Assembly (NCBI GenBank): GCA_014621425.1
Contig: JAANBB010000410.1
Location: forward strand, 1 to 36,099
DNA: 36,099 nt
Direction: 5' to 3'
Source: Cylindrodendrum hubeiense
Lineage: Eukaryota; Ascomycota; Sordariomycetes; Hypocreales; Nectriaceae
This document shows, one piece after another, positions 22,435 to 33,070 of the stretch. Position 1 is the stretch's first letter. Every line of letters starts with the position of its first letter. Made by a program: the position numbers and the translations under genes. The notes beneath the pieces were generated by a model. The model worked only from the letters and a program-made list of their open reading frames with translations, had not been told where the DNA came from and ran no database searches.

Positions 22435-22832
22435 TTATCGCTCGACAATCAGGTCGCCCTTTCGCTTTGCTCGGAAGTCCCAGAGTCCCTAAGGACGGTC
22501 AGTTTTCTGCTTTCCTAGCAATGGTCGGTTAACTCACGTCGGTCTTGAAGGCAATGTATCCCACGATGCTGGGGATCACGGCGACGTAGAGGATGGTGAT
22601 TCGGGCAGTTCGGGGTGTCCAGCGGAAGAACTTGTGACGGGCCTTCTGCATAGCTGTATTACATCGCGTTAGAGGGGTGGCTCGGGGACGTGGTCGGTTC
22701 GAATGCGGGAGGATGGGGGAAGTCACGCACCCTGAAACTTCTGGTAAGCCGGGTCGGGCTTGACGTCTGGCGCAGGGTGGTTAGCAGGACGTGGTCAATG
22801 GGGGAGCTTCGAGGCATACTGAGGTGCGCCAT
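22435..22832 (-). CDS. Complex I accessory subunit, B15/NDUFB4-like (four exons)
   Basis: This is a small single-span inner-mitochondrial-membrane protein, probably an accessory subunit of the NADH:ubiquinone oxidoreductase membrane arm. Exons are 22832-22820 (13 nt), 22766-22731 (36 nt), 22653-22538 and 22488-22435, with introns of 53, 77 and 49 nt; the product is 72 residues. It starts MAHLNVKPDPAYQKFQAMQ. HKFFRWTPRTAR and a transmembrane segment ILYVAVIPSIVGYIAF follow, then KTDGLWDFRAKRKGD and the end IVER. The RWTPRTAR motif, the single helix and the charged ER-type tail fit the fungal B15 (NDUFB4/NB5M) group. All three junctions keep frame and use GT-AG sites, so the gene is credible despite its size. 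It converges with SAP18 (210 bp between stops) and diverges from PRP8. Another small complex I subunit remains possible. Confidence 0.77.
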
Positions 22833-23683
22833 TTTGACTCGACGGCAGCGGGTGTCTGGCTGGAACAGGTGGGAGGCGAATTGGCCGGCGTGGTGGTCGA
22901 GCTTTAGGTCGTTCACCTTGGACCGACGATGCGCGGGAGTTGAAGTTTAAGGCTTAGGTAACCAAATTCCAAGGCATGTCATTGGTCAGATATTATCCAC
23001 TCGAGCAGCATACCCTATACCTCTTTCTTGCAAACATATGGCCGGGTTTGTAGAGGGTTTCTTAAGGTCACTCAGAACGTTGTATATGGGTTACACGTAT
23101 GGAGGTTATGTTACTCTTAAGGCCCGTATACCATTGCTTTAGTTTGTGTTACTTTACGTGTTTTATGCCTAAATTCCAACTCTCGATCTTTAGGTTGTTA
23201 GTCACAAGAACCAGCCAAATAGAACCTAACTTTATGTTCGAGGGTCTAAAGATGAACGGACCGAAGAAATAACAGTCGAGAAAATATACCATAGAAACCA
23301 TTTACTTCACCAAATACCAGGAGATGTCTGCTCAATGGTGCCGAAGTTGCATGATTTCAGAGATCCGCGATATGCAAAGCCATATCACGTGACGGACCCA
23401 CACTTGCCTAGCGCGTCTCTAATCCGTCAGGAAAATTGTCGTGATGGGGGCGACTGTGCATCAAGAGCTTTGCATCAAACGTCGCCTTGGTCGTCGCTGC
23501 GCAAAAATTCGCGCGACCGGCATCTATTTCATCACCGAAATCCCGCGACGAAGTCATCTCCACAACCTCGACCCTAATTCAAGGGAGTCAGAAGTGGAAG
23601 CGCGTCGGAACAGGCGCGACGGCGTGAAGCCTCCGACAGGCAGCTCCACGATCATCGACATTTGAGCGCATCGCGAAGCCATC
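22833..23683. promoter_or_regulatory. Divergent promoter region of the complex I subunit (-) and PRP8 (+)
   Basis: These 851 bases hold both promoters. The middle (about 22960-23330) is clearly A/T-rich. A perfect 8-bp palindrome TCACGTGA, an E-box class site, lies at 23385-23392. Two upstream open frames precede PRP8: ATG 23335 to 23577 and ATG 23444 to 23665. The second ends 18 nt before the PRP8 start. Whether they are in the mRNA depends on the unknown transcription start. Confidence 0.6.
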
Positions 23684-26600
23684 ATGTCGCAGCTCCCTCC
23701 ACCTCCTCCCCCGGGCTGGGGCCCTCCCCCCCCACCTCCTCCATCGTCCTCGTTGCCGCCACCCCCTTCGACACCGGCGCCCCCTCCACCAGGCTATCGC
23801 CCCCCGACCGATCCCCAGGTCGCAAAGTTCGCACAGAAGAAGAAGGAATGGCTTCGGAATCAGCGCAACCGCTTCGGCGAGAAGCGCAAGGGAGGCTTTG
23901 TCCAGTCACAAAAGGCGGACATGCCTCCTGAGCATCTGCGAAAGATCGTCAAGGACATTGGTGATGTGTCGCAGAAGAAATACACAAACGACAAGCGGAG
24001 CTACCTGGGCGCCCTCAAGTTCATGCCCCATGCGGTTCTGAAGCTTCTTGAGAATATGCCCATGCCGTGGGAATCAGCACGCGAAGTGAAGGTTCTTTAC
24101 CACGTGAACGGCTGCCTGACCCTCGTCAACGAGATTCCCCGTGTCATCGAACCAGTCTTTTTTGCGCAATGGGCGATGATGTGGACCTTCATGCGAAAGG
24201 AGAAGGCTGATCGAAGATTGTTCAAGCGCATGCGATTCCCACCGTTTGACGATGAAGAACCTCCGCTGTCGTGGTCTGAGAACATTGAGGACGTTGAACC
24301 CCTGGAGCCAATCCAGATGGAGTTGGACGAAGATGACGACGAGGCCGTATACGAGTGGTTCTATGACCACCGACCTTTGATGGATACCCCTCACGTCAAT
24401 GGACCGAGCTACAAGTCCTGGAACCTCACCTTGCCCCAGATGGCTGCGCTCTTCCGTCTCAGTCGACCTCTCGTTTCTGATGTTGTGGATAATAACTACT
24501 TCTATCTATTCGAACTCAAGAGTCTCCTTTCGGCCAAGGCGCTCAACGTTGCCCTGCCCGGTGGCCCTCGATTCGAACCCCTTTACAAGGACATTGACCC
24601 TAATGACGAGGACTTCGGCGAGTTCAACGCGATCGACCGCATCATCTTTAGAAACCCGATCCGAACGGAATTCCGGGTCGCATTCCCATACCTCTACAAC
24701 TCCCTACCGAGAAGTGTGCACCAGTCGTGGCACTCCCACCCTCAGATCGTCTTCAACCGAGCCGATGACCCCGATCTCCCAACCTTCCACTTCGACCGCC
24801 GTATCAACCCCATCTCGTCCCGAACGGTTGCGTCCAAGAACGTCGAGGTTTCACACGAGGATGAATTGTTCGGCCCTGGAAACAACGAGGAGCCCGAGGA
24901 GGACGCATTCGAACTCCCCGCTGGTCTTGAGCCATTCCTCGACGACGAAGAGCTTGAGAACGACCACACATCTGCCGCAGTCGAGTTGTGGTGGGCGCCA
25001 TTCCCCTTCGATCGACGTTCAGGACAGATGGTTCGAGCTCAGGATGTTCCTCTGGTGAAGCAGTGGTACCTCGAGCATGCTCCTTCTGATCGGCCCCCAG
25101 TCAAGGTCCGAGTTTCGTACCAGAAGTTGTTGAAGAACTACGTCCTTAATGAGCTCCACAAGAAGACACCCAAGGCCCAGAACAAGCAGAACCTCCTTAG
25201 GTCGCTGAAGCAGACGAAGTTCTTCCAGCAAACCACCATTGACTGGGTGGAAGCTGGTCTTCAAGTGTGTCGACAGGGTTTCAACATGTTGAACCTCCTC
25301 ATCCACCGCAAGAACCTCACTTATCTCCATCTTGACTACAATTTCAACTTGAAGCCTGTCAAGACACTCACCACCAAGGAGCGAAAGAAGTCGCGATTCG
25401 GAAATGCGTTCCATCTGATGCGAGAAATCTTGAGGTTGACGAAGCTGATTGTGGATGCCCAAGTTCAATACAGACTGGGTAACATTGATGCTTTCCAGCT
25501 TGCTGATGGTATTCTGTACGCTTTCAACCACGTCGGTCAGCTTACAGGTATGTACCGATACAAGTACAAGCTGATGCACCAGATCCGAACGTGCAAGGAT
25601 CTTAAGCATCTCATCTACTACCGATTTAACTCTGGACCTGTTGGAAAGGGACCTGGATGTGGTTTCTGGGCCCCTGCCTGGAGAGTGTGGCTGTTTTTCA
25701 TGCGAGGTATCATTCCTCTTCTCGAGAGATGGCTCGGCAACCTCCTTTCTCGTCAGTTCGAGGGCCGACACAGCAAGGGTGTTGCAAAGACTGTCACCAA
25801 GCAGCGTGTGGAGTCTCACTTCGATTTGGAACTCCGTGCCTCCGTGATGGCTGACTTGATGGATATGATGCCCGAGGGTATCAAGCAAAACAAGGTCAAC
25901 ACTGTTCTGCAGCATCTTTCCGAGGCATGGAGATGCTGGAAGAGTAACATCCCCTGGAAGGTCCCTGGTCTGCCCGCGCCTATCGAGAATATTATTCTTC
26001 GATACGTCAAGTCCAAGGCTGATTGGTGGGTCTCTGTCGCTCACTACAACCGTGAGCGTATTCGCCGAGGAGCTACGGTTGATAAGACCGTGGCAAAGAA
26101 GAACGTTGGCCGTTTGACCCGACTTTGGTTGAAGGCCGAGCAGGAACGACAGCACAACCACATGAAGGATGGTCCCTATGTTTCATCCGAGGAAGCCGTT
26201 GCCATCTACACCACTACTGTACATTGGTTGGAGTCGCGCAAGTTTTCTCCCATTCCTTTCCCCAGTGTTTCCTATAAGCACGACACCAAGATCTTGATCC
26301 TCGCGCTCGAACGGCTCAGGGAGGCCTACTCTGTCAAGGGCCGCCTTAACCAGAGTCAGCGAGAAGAGCTGGCTTTGATCGAACAGGCATATGACAGCCC
26401 TGGCACTACTCTGGAGCGAATCAAGCGCTTCTTGCTCACCCAACGTGCTTTCAAGGAGGTCAACATCGACATGAACGACAACTACAGCACCATCAACCCT
26501 GTCTACGATATCGAGCCTATTGAGAAGATCAGTGACGCTTACCTGGACCAGTACCTCTGGTACCAAGCTGATCAGCGACATCTGTTCCCCGCTTGGATCA

Positions 26601-29600
26601 AGCCATCTGATTCCGAGGTTCCGCCACTACTGGTGTATAAGTGGGCTCAGGGTATCAACAACCTGGGTGGAGTATGGGAGTCTGAAAACGGAGAGTGCAA
26701 CGTCATGATTGAGACGGAGCTCTCCAAGGTGTACGAGAAGATGGAGCTCACCCTTCTTAACTCTCTCCTCAGACTGATCATGGATCACAACTTGGCTGAT
26801 TACATCACTGCCAAGAACAACGTCCAGCTCACCTACAAGGATATGAACCACGTCAACAGTTATGGTATGATCCGAGGTCTCCAGTTCTCGGCGTTCGTGT
26901 TCCAGTACTACGGCCTTGTTCTTGATCTTTTGCTCCTTGGCCCCCAGCGAGCCAGTGAGATTGCTGGACCCCCCCAGAGCCCCAACGATTTCTTGCAGTT
27001 CCGCGACCGTGAAACGGAGACGAGACACCCCATTCGCCTTTACACTCGATACATTGACAAGATTTGGATCTTCCTTCGATTTACCGCTGAAGAGTCGAGA
27101 GATCTTATTCAACGCTTCCTCACGGAGCAACCGGATCCCAACTTCGAGAATGTTATTGGCTATAAGAGCAAGAAGTGTTGGCCCAGAGATTCTCGCATGC
27201 GCTTGATGCGACACGATGTTAACCTGGGCCGAGCTGTCTTCTGGGACATCAAGAACCGCCTTCCCCGATCAATCACCACAATTGATTGGGATGACAGCTT
27301 TGTTAGTGTCTACAGCCGTGACAACCCCAACCTGCTGTTCTCAATGGCTGGCTTCGAGGTCCGCATTTTGCCCAAGATTCGGAACACGAACGAGGAGTTC
27401 CCGGTCAAGGACAGCGTCTGGTCCCTCGTCGACAATACTAGCAAGGAGCGAACTGCACACGCTTTCTTGCAAGTTACCGAGGAGGATATCCAGAAGTTTA
27501 ACAACCGAATCCGACAGATCCTCATGTCTTCAGGCTCCACCACCTTCACTAAGATCGCTAATAAGTGGAACACCGCTTTGATCGCGCTCTTCACATACTA
27601 CCGAGAGGCTGCCGTGTCTACTGTTGACCTGTTGGACACGATTGTCAAGTGTGAGACGAAGATTCAGACCCGAGTCAAGATTGGATTGAACTCCAAGATG
27701 CCCTCGCGTTTCCCTCCGGCTGTCTTCTATACTCCCAAGGAGCTTGGTGGTCTCGGTATGATTTCCGGCTCTCATATCTTGATTCCCGCAAGTGACAAGC
27801 GCTGGTCGAAGCAAACCGACACTGGCGTCACTCACTACCGCGCTGGTATGACACACGACGAGGAGACGTTGATCCCCAACATCTTCCGTTACATCATCCC
27901 CTGGGAGGCCGAATTCATCGACTCCCAGCGAGTCTGGACGGAATACTCTCAGAAGCGTCTCGAGGCGAACCAGCAAAACCGTCGCCTGACCCTCGAAGAT
28001 CTCGAGGATAGTTGGGACCGTGGTTTGCCCCGCATCAACACTCTGTTCCAGAAGGACCGCAGCACCCTCAGCTTCGACAAGGGTTTCCGCGCTCGAGCTG
28101 AGTTCAAGATTTACCAGTTAATGAAGAGCAATCCTTTCTGGTGGACTAGCCAGCGTCACGACGGAAAACTCTGGAATTTGAATGCTTACAGAACCGATGT
28201 CATCCAGGCCCTTGGTGGTGTGGAGACTATCCTGGAGCACACCCTCTTCAAAGCCACCGGGTTTCCGTCATGGGAAGGCCTATTCTGGGAAAAAGCTAGC
28301 GGTTTCGAAGAATCGATGAAATTCAAGAAGTTAACTAATGCCCAGAGGTCCGGTTTGAACCAGATTCCGAACCGTCGCTTCACTTTGTGGTGGTCACCCA
28401 CAATCAACCGAGCCAACGTCTACGTCGGTTTCCAGGTCCAACTGGATCTTACTGGTATCTTCTTGCACGGAAAGATTCCTACTCTAAAGATTTCACTCAT
28501 TCAAATCTTCCGAGCGCATTTGTGGCAGAAGATTCACGAGTCCGTTGTCATGGATCTTTGCCAGGTGTTCGACCAAGAACTGGAGTCACTTGGCATTGAG
28601 ACTGTCCAGAAGGAGACCATCCATCCTCGAAAGTCGTACAAGATGAACAGCTCTTGTGCCGATATTCTGCTCTTTGCTAGTCATAAGTGGAATGTCACTC
28701 GACCCTCGCTCCTCTACGATACCAAGGATGTCATCGAACCCACGACCACCAACAAGTTCTGGGTTGATGTGCAGCTCCGATACGGTGATTACGACTCTCA
28801 CGACATTGAACGATACACTCGCGCCAAGTACCTGGACTACACCACCGACAGCGCCAGTATCTACCCATCCGCTACTGGTCTCATGATTGGAATCGATCTT
28901 GCGTACAACCTCTACTCCGCCTACGGAATGTACTTCCCTGGCTTGAAGGTCCTCGTGCAGCAGGCTATGGCCAAGGTGATGAAGGCTAACCCTGCTCTGT
29001 ACGTTTTGCGTGAGCGTATCCGCAAGGGTCTGCAGCTCTACGCTTCCGAGAGTAACCAGGAGTTCCTCAACTCCCAGAACTACTCTGAGCTCTTCAGCAA
29101 CCAGACTCAGCTGTTTATCGATGACACTAACGTCTACCGTGTTACCATTCACAAGACGTTCGAGGGTAACTTGACGACCAAGCCCATCAACGGTGCCATC
29201 TTCATCTTCAACCCTCGCACTGGTCAGCTCTTCTTGAAGATCATTCACACCAGTGTCTGGGCTGGACAGAAGCGTCTTGGTCAGCTGGCCAAGTGGAAGA
29301 CTGCCGAAGAAGTCGCTGCCCTGATTCGATCACTCCCCGTGGAAGAGCAGCCGAAGCAGCTGATCGTGACTCGAAAGGGTCTCTTGGATCCTCTCGAGGT
29401 CCATCTGCTGGATTTCCCCAACATCTCCATCCGTGCCTCTGAGTTGCAGCTCCCCTTCCAGGCTGCCATGAAGGTCGAGAAGCTGGGAGACATGATTCTG
29501 CGCGCTACCGAGCCTCAGATGGTGCTCTTCAACCTGTACGACGAGTGGCTCAAGAGCATCTCGTCCTACACTGCCTTCTCTCGTCTCATCCTGATCCTGC

Positions 29601-30790
29601 GTGCTCTGCATGTCAACCCCGACAAGACGAAGTTGATCCTCCGACCCGACAAGACGGTTATCACCCACGACCATCACATTTGGCCGTCGCTGTCGGATGA
29701 GGAGTGGATTAAGGTCGAAACGCAGCTCCGAGATCTCATCCTGAACGACTACGGAAAGAAGAACAACGTTAACGTCTCCAGTTTGACGAGCAGTGAAGTC
29801 CGAGACATCATCTTGGGTATGGAGATCTCGGCCCCGTCTATGCAGCGACAGCAGGCCGCCGAGATTGAGAAGCAGCAGCAAGAGCAGCAGCAATTGACTG
29901 CCGTGACCACCAAGACTCAGAACGTGCACGGCGAGGAGATTATCGTGACAACGACCTCGCAGTTTGAGCAGCAGACGTTCGCCTCGAAGACTGAATGGCG
30001 AACACGAGCCATTGCCACGTCGAATCTGCGGACCAGGGCCAAGAACATCTACGTCTCGTCCGTTGACAATGACCTCGACGACATCACCTATGTCATGCCT
30101 AACAACATCCTCAAGCGATTCATCACGATAGCGGATTTGAGGGTGCAGGTGGCTGGCTACCTCTACGGCTCCTCGGCGCCTGACAACGACCAAGTCAAGG
30201 AGATCAAGTGTATCGTCATGGTCCCGCAGATTGGTGGTCTGCGCAACGTGCAGCTCCAGCAGCAGCTTCCGCAGAGCGAGTACCTTGAGGGTATGGAGCC
30301 CCTTGGTGTGATCCACACCATGTCTGGCAACGAGTTGCCATACATGTCCTCCATGGACGTGACGGAGCACTCGAAGCTTCTGGATTCCCACCCCGAATGG
30401 GACAAGACCAATACGGCAACTCTGTCTGTCTCGTTTACTCCTGGCAGCGTGTCGCTATCCGCTTGGGGCCTCACACCTGCAGGCTACAAGTGGGGAGCCG
30501 AGAACAAGGATACACAGAGCGACCAACCCCAGGGGTTCACAACGACGATGGGCGAGAAGCGCAAACTTCTGCTTAGCCCGAGATTCAGGGGTTTCTTCCT
30601 GGTCCCGGTTGATGGCAAGTGGAACTACAGTTTCATGGGAACCGCCTTCGCCGGCATGGAGAAGAAGTCAGTGCCTGTCAAGCTTGACACGCCGCTGCCC
30701 TTTTACAGCGACCAGCACCGACCGATCCACTTCCATAGTTTCGCCGAGTTGGAAGACATCTGGGTGGATCGATCGGACAACTTTGCCTAA
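23684..30790 (+). CDS. PRP8: PRP8: U5 snRNP core spliceosome protein (single exon)
   Basis: PRP8 is the scaffold of the spliceosome active site and contacts both splice sites, the branch point and U5/U6 snRNAs. One open frame encodes 2,368 residues, matching the usual 2,330-2,410. Residues 1-42 are a proline-rich leader ([11 protein letters not shown]). [18 protein letters not shown] and [20 protein letters not shown] open the N-terminal domain, and the PROCN core lies near 538 ([19 protein letters not shown]). Reverse-transcriptase-like and endonuclease-like domains occupy the centre. The RNase H-like domain lies around 1790-2020 ([14 protein letters not shown] near 1812), and the catalytically degenerate MPN/Jab1 domain runs from about 2100 to the end ([20 protein letters not shown] near 2142). 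The tail keeps His2345-Arg2346-Pro2347, equivalent to residues altered in human retinitis pigmentosa 13. The stretch around 1555-1557 ([12 protein letters not shown]), where many fungi carry an intein, is uninterrupted. The start context is ATCATGT. Confidence 0.99.
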   Translation: MSQLPPPPPPGWGPPPPPPPSSSLPPPPSTPAPPPPGYRPPTDPQVAKFAQKKKEWLRNQRNRFGEKRKGGFVQSQKADMPPEHLRKIVKDIGDVSQKKYTNDKRSYLGALKFMPHAVLKLLENMPMPWESAREVKVLYHVNGCLTLVNEIPRVIEPVFFAQWAMMWTFMRKEKADRRLFKRMRFPPFDDEEPPLSWSENIEDVEPLEPIQMELDEDDDEAVYEWFYDHRPLMDTPHVNGPSYKSWNLTLPQMAALFRLSRPLVSDVVDNNYFYLFELKSLLSAKALNVALPGGPRFEPLYKDIDPNDEDFGEFNAIDRIIFRNPIRTEFRVAFPYLYNSLPRSVHQSWHSHPQIVFNRADDPDLPTFHFDRRINPISSRTVASKNVEVSHEDELFGPGNNEEPEEDAFELPAGLEPFLDDEELENDHTSAAVELWWAPFPFDRRSGQMVRAQDVPLVKQWYLEHAPSDRPPVKVRVSYQKLLKNYVLNELHKKTPKAQNKQNLLRSLKQTKFFQQTTIDWVEAGLQVCRQGFNMLNLLIHRKNLTYLHLDYNFNLKPVKTLTTKERKKSRFGNAFHLMREILRLTKLIVDAQVQYRLGNIDAFQLADGILYAFNHVGQLTGMYRYKYKLMHQIRTCKDLKHLIYYRFNSGPVGKGPGCGFWAPAWRVWLFFMRGIIPLLERWLGNLLSRQFEGRHSKGVAKTVTKQRVESHFDLELRASVMADLMDMMPEGIKQNKVNTVLQHLSEAWRCWKSNIPWKVPGLPAPIENIILRYVKSKADWWVSVAHYNRERIRRGATVDKTVAKKNVGRLTRLWLKAEQERQHNHMKDGPYVSSEEAVAIYTTTVHWLESRKFSPIPFPSVSYKHDTKILILALERLREAYSVKGRLNQSQREELALIEQAYDSPGTTLERIKRFLLTQRAFKEVNIDMNDNYSTINPVYDIEPIEKISDAYLDQYLWYQADQRHLFPAWIKPSDSEVPPLLVYKWAQGINNLGGVWESENGECNVMIETELSKVYEKMELTLLNSLLRLIMDHNLADYITAKNNVQLTYKDMNHVNSYGMIRGLQFSAFVFQYYGLVLDLLLLGPQRASEIAGPPQSPNDFLQFRDRETETRHPIRLYTRYIDKIWIFLRFTAEESRDLIQRFLTEQPDPNFENVIGYKSKKCWPRDSRMRLMRHDVNLGRAVFWDIKNRLPRSITTIDWDDSFVSVYSRDNPNLLFSMAGFEVRILPKIRNTNEEFPVKDSVWSLVDNTSKERTAHAFLQVTEEDIQKFNNRIRQILMSSGSTTFTKIANKWNTALIALFTYYREAAVSTVDLLDTIVKCETKIQTRVKIGLNSKMPSRFPPAVFYTPKELGGLGMISGSHILIPASDKRWSKQTDTGVTHYRAGMTHDEETLIPNIFRYIIPWEAEFIDSQRVWTEYSQKRLEANQQNRRLTLEDLEDSWDRGLPRINTLFQKDRSTLSFDKGFRARAEFKIYQLMKSNPFWWTSQRHDGKLWNLNAYRTDVIQALGGVETILEHTLFKATGFPSWEGLFWEKASGFEESMKFKKLTNAQRSGLNQIPNRRFTLWWSPTINRANVYVGFQVQLDLTGIFLHGKIPTLKISLIQIFRAHLWQKIHESVVMDLCQVFDQELESLGIETVQKETIHPRKSYKMNSSCADILLFASHKWNVTRPSLLYDTKDVIEPTTTNKFWVDVQLRYGDYDSHDIERYTRAKYLDYTTDSASIYPSATGLMIGIDLAYNLYSAYGMYFPGLKVLVQQAMAKVMKANPALYVLRERIRKGLQLYASESNQEFLNSQNYSELFSNQTQLFIDDTNVYRVTIHKTFEGNLTTKPINGAIFIFNPRTGQLFLKIIHTSVWAGQKRLGQLAKWKTAEEVAALIRSLPVEEQPKQLIVTRKGLLDPLEVHLLDFPNISIRASELQLPFQAAMKVEKLGDMILRATEPQMVLFNLYDEWLKSISSYTAFSRLILILRALHVNPDKTKLILRPDKTVITHDHHIWPSLSDEEWIKVETQLRDLILNDYGKKNNVNVSSLTSSEVRDIILGMEISAPSMQRQQAAEIEKQQQEQQQLTAVTTKTQNVHGEEIIVTTTSQFEQQTFASKTEWRTRAIATSNLRTRAKNIYVSSVDNDLDDITYVMPNNILKRFITIADLRVQVAGYLYGSSAPDNDQVKEIKCIVMVPQIGGLRNVQLQQQLPQSEYLEGMEPLGVIHTMSGNELPYMSSMDVTEHSKLLDSHPEWDKTNTATLSVSFTPGSVSLSAWGLTPAGYKWGAENKDTQSDQPQGFTTTMGEKRKLLLSPRFRGFFLVPVDGKWNYSFMGTAFAGMEKKSVPVKLDTPLPFYSDQHRPIHFHSFAELEDIWVDRSDNFA

Positions 30791-31024
30791 ACATGTTCGG
30801 ATGCGGACGCATAGGGCAAGAGAATGAGCATGAGCATGATGGAGGATGGCATCGGCAAGGGAAATGCGCCGGATATCGGATACGACCGACGCGATACGGC
30901 GGAGGACATGGGTGGACGATGATCATGCGAAAAGCACAGACAGGAGGAGAGATAAAACGATGGATTGGGCCAAAACTCGAAGTTGCGGCAATCCGATCTG
31001 GGCTGATGGCAGGTCGGGGTGTGA

Positions 31025-31044
31025 CGGGATGCGACGGGATGCGA
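31025..31044. repeat. 10-nt tandem duplication (GACGGGATGC)
   Basis: GACGGGATGC occurs twice head to tail at 31025-31034 and 31035-31044, about 0.24 kb after the PRP8 stop. Confidence 0.85.
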
Positions 31045-31493
31045 CATGTTTGACAGGGCCGCACAGGGATGGGGTTGAGGCGTGGCTTGTCGGAGGTGCA
31101 AGCACCCACAAGCGAAGCGTCGGAGGAGTGCGTGTCGTTCATGCGGGGGAGAGGCGTTCTTCCTTTTGTTGTAGAAGCTGGGAGCCAACAGTTGTAATTT
31201 TGCTACCTTAGGGATACGGGTCGACTTGTAAAGATAGGAAAAAAAAAGCATTTACCGAGCAATTGACGTCAAAATTGTAAATGACGAGAGCGAAATTTGT
31301 GTTAATTATGGGTGATGACGTTGGGGTTAGTGTGCGGGCGGGCTTCCAGATGCGGCAGCGATTAATTGAGTGACGCGCGGGAGGAAGCCGAAAAGAAGTT
31401 TGGAAGAAGACGAGGCCCGAAAGGGACAAGGAGTGCATGGGGGACCCAGGTCAGCAGCGAGGCTCCCGACCGGCCAGCTGGGACGGACGAGGA

Positions 31494-31518
31494 GAGTACT
31501 TTGAGTACTTTGAGTACA
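31494..31518. repeat. 9-nt tandem repeat (GAGTACTTT)
   Basis: GAGTACTTT is repeated about 2.7 times head to tail. The unit contains the palindrome AGTACT. Confidence 0.85.
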
Positions 31519-31750
31519 TACAGATTAGTCGACGCTGGGATGGCAGATGCTGGGATGGCGGCCGGGGAGCGGCTTCACCGAGGGGGTGGGCGTGGAACCG
31601 CGCCGTGAGCTGGCCGTGTGGGGGACTGAAATTGGTGTTTATGCGTTCATGCATCTGCGCATGTGCGACGGACTGTGGGAATGAGGGCCGACGCGTAGAG
31701 AGAGAGAGGGCGGCCGGCCGGACGGAGCGAAAGGAGGGCACGGGGGCCAC

Positions 31751-31766
31751 GGGGTGACGGGGTGAC
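31751..31766. repeat. 8-nt tandem duplication (GGGGTGAC)
   Basis: GGGGTGAC occurs twice in a row, followed by a related GGGGGGAC, in a very G-rich segment. Confidence 0.8.
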
Positions 31767-32490
31767 GGGGGGACGGGCTGCATTGAGAAGGAGCTCGAGC
31801 GAGGGATCTACGGATCCGATCTGAAGCTTTTCGTGATCATGTCGTGTGTGGCACGGCGGCGATGCAGTGGCGAGGGGCCGTTGGAACGAGGTGTCATTTA
31901 TTCCGTCATGGCACCCCGTTTTGCCCGTCTCGACCCCCGAGGTTCGTATACGGTTTTTTTGTGCTGACGTCGATCTGCTACGTACCCTCCGCTCTTGTTG
32001 CTATTCGTATCTACCCTGCTCAGCGACAAGGCTCAAGCAGCAAGGGGGTCCGCACCCAATCGATAGTGTCCTGCGCTCTGGTCAGCCCGGCATCCGTACC
32101 TGCGCAAGCGGTGGTACGAGTGTCCCGTTGGCCGTTGAGCGGGCGCCGTTTAGGCCCTTTAGGGGCAAGGCGATCCCACGCCCATCCCCCATCCCATCCC
32201 ATCTCCCATCCCGCCGTTGGTTGAGCTCGGTAAGATGCCGATCCTCTGCCCCAGACTTGGGGGGGCACAATTGGGATACGGGAGTTGGATGGCGTTTGGT
32301 TCGTGGCACAGGGCGCCGCCACAGCCTAGGTCGTTCCCGGTCTGGCCGCGGACGATTGATGAATTAATGGGTGATTAGCCTCTAGCCATGGGATTTGCGA
32401 CCGCACGGGGCCGCTCTGCCTACGTGCGGCGTAGCCGTGGCGCACAATGCTGAGCTCGGTTGGGGAGGCCGGCCGACTGTAATCTGTAAA

Positions 32491-32540
32491 TGCGATGCGA
32501 TGCGATGCGAGGCGAGGCGAGGCGCGGCGATGCGATGCGG
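32491..32540. repeat. 5-nt-period repeat (TGCGA / GGCGA)
   Basis: Four TGCGA units are followed by GGCGA-type units and then TGCGA units again. This is an interrupted minisatellite-like tract of about 50 nt. Confidence 0.85.
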
Positions 32541-33037
32541 ACGCGGCTGCGATGCAATGGCGCTGCGGATAAGCACGACGGCCGACGGAGGTGGATGCGG
32601 CCATCATGCGGCCAGCTGAAGGCGGACGCGGCGACGTAGGTTCGCCGGAATCTTCGGGCCGGCGTATCACTGCTCATTCATCGTCCCCGCGGACGCGTGG
32701 TGCGAGCTGGAGGTCTATGCGCGGCGATGCAGAGCAGAGAGGACCAAAAGTGAGTCTTGGATTGCGTCTATCGCCATTCGCGCGTGGTTGCAATGGTGTT
32801 GTAGGTGGTTGTGGCCGTTGGTTAGGTCTGTGTCGTTGGGTCGTGGGGCTGGATGCTCGAACCCACTTCCTGATAGCTTGTTTCTCGTATGGCAGGTGCT
32901 TTCCCTCTTTTCTTCTTCTATATTGTTTCTTCCTCTCTCACGCCTCCATTCCCGTCGTCTGTCGAACTTGCATTTCGTCCGTTCGTTCCCTGCCGCTTAT
33001 CCACTACGCCCCGGCATCACTGTCCTCCGGGGGGGGT

Positions 33038-33070
33038 TCCTCCTTTCCCTCCTTTCCCTCCTTTCCCTCC
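33038..33070. repeat. 9-nt polypyrimidine repeat (CTTTCCCTC)
   Basis: Three to four head-to-tail CTTTCCCTC units form a pure pyrimidine run on the plus strand, just after a run of G residues at 33029-33036. Fungal promoters and leaders often carry such CT-rich tracts. Confidence 0.85.

Noticed and set aside
25019..26161. 380-codon minus-strand open frame, and others such as 29330-30391
   Set aside because: These are antisense shadows of the highly conserved PRP8 coding sequence.
28300..28400. PRP8 intein
   Set aside because: The usual insertion neighbourhood is continuous and the total protein length is normal.
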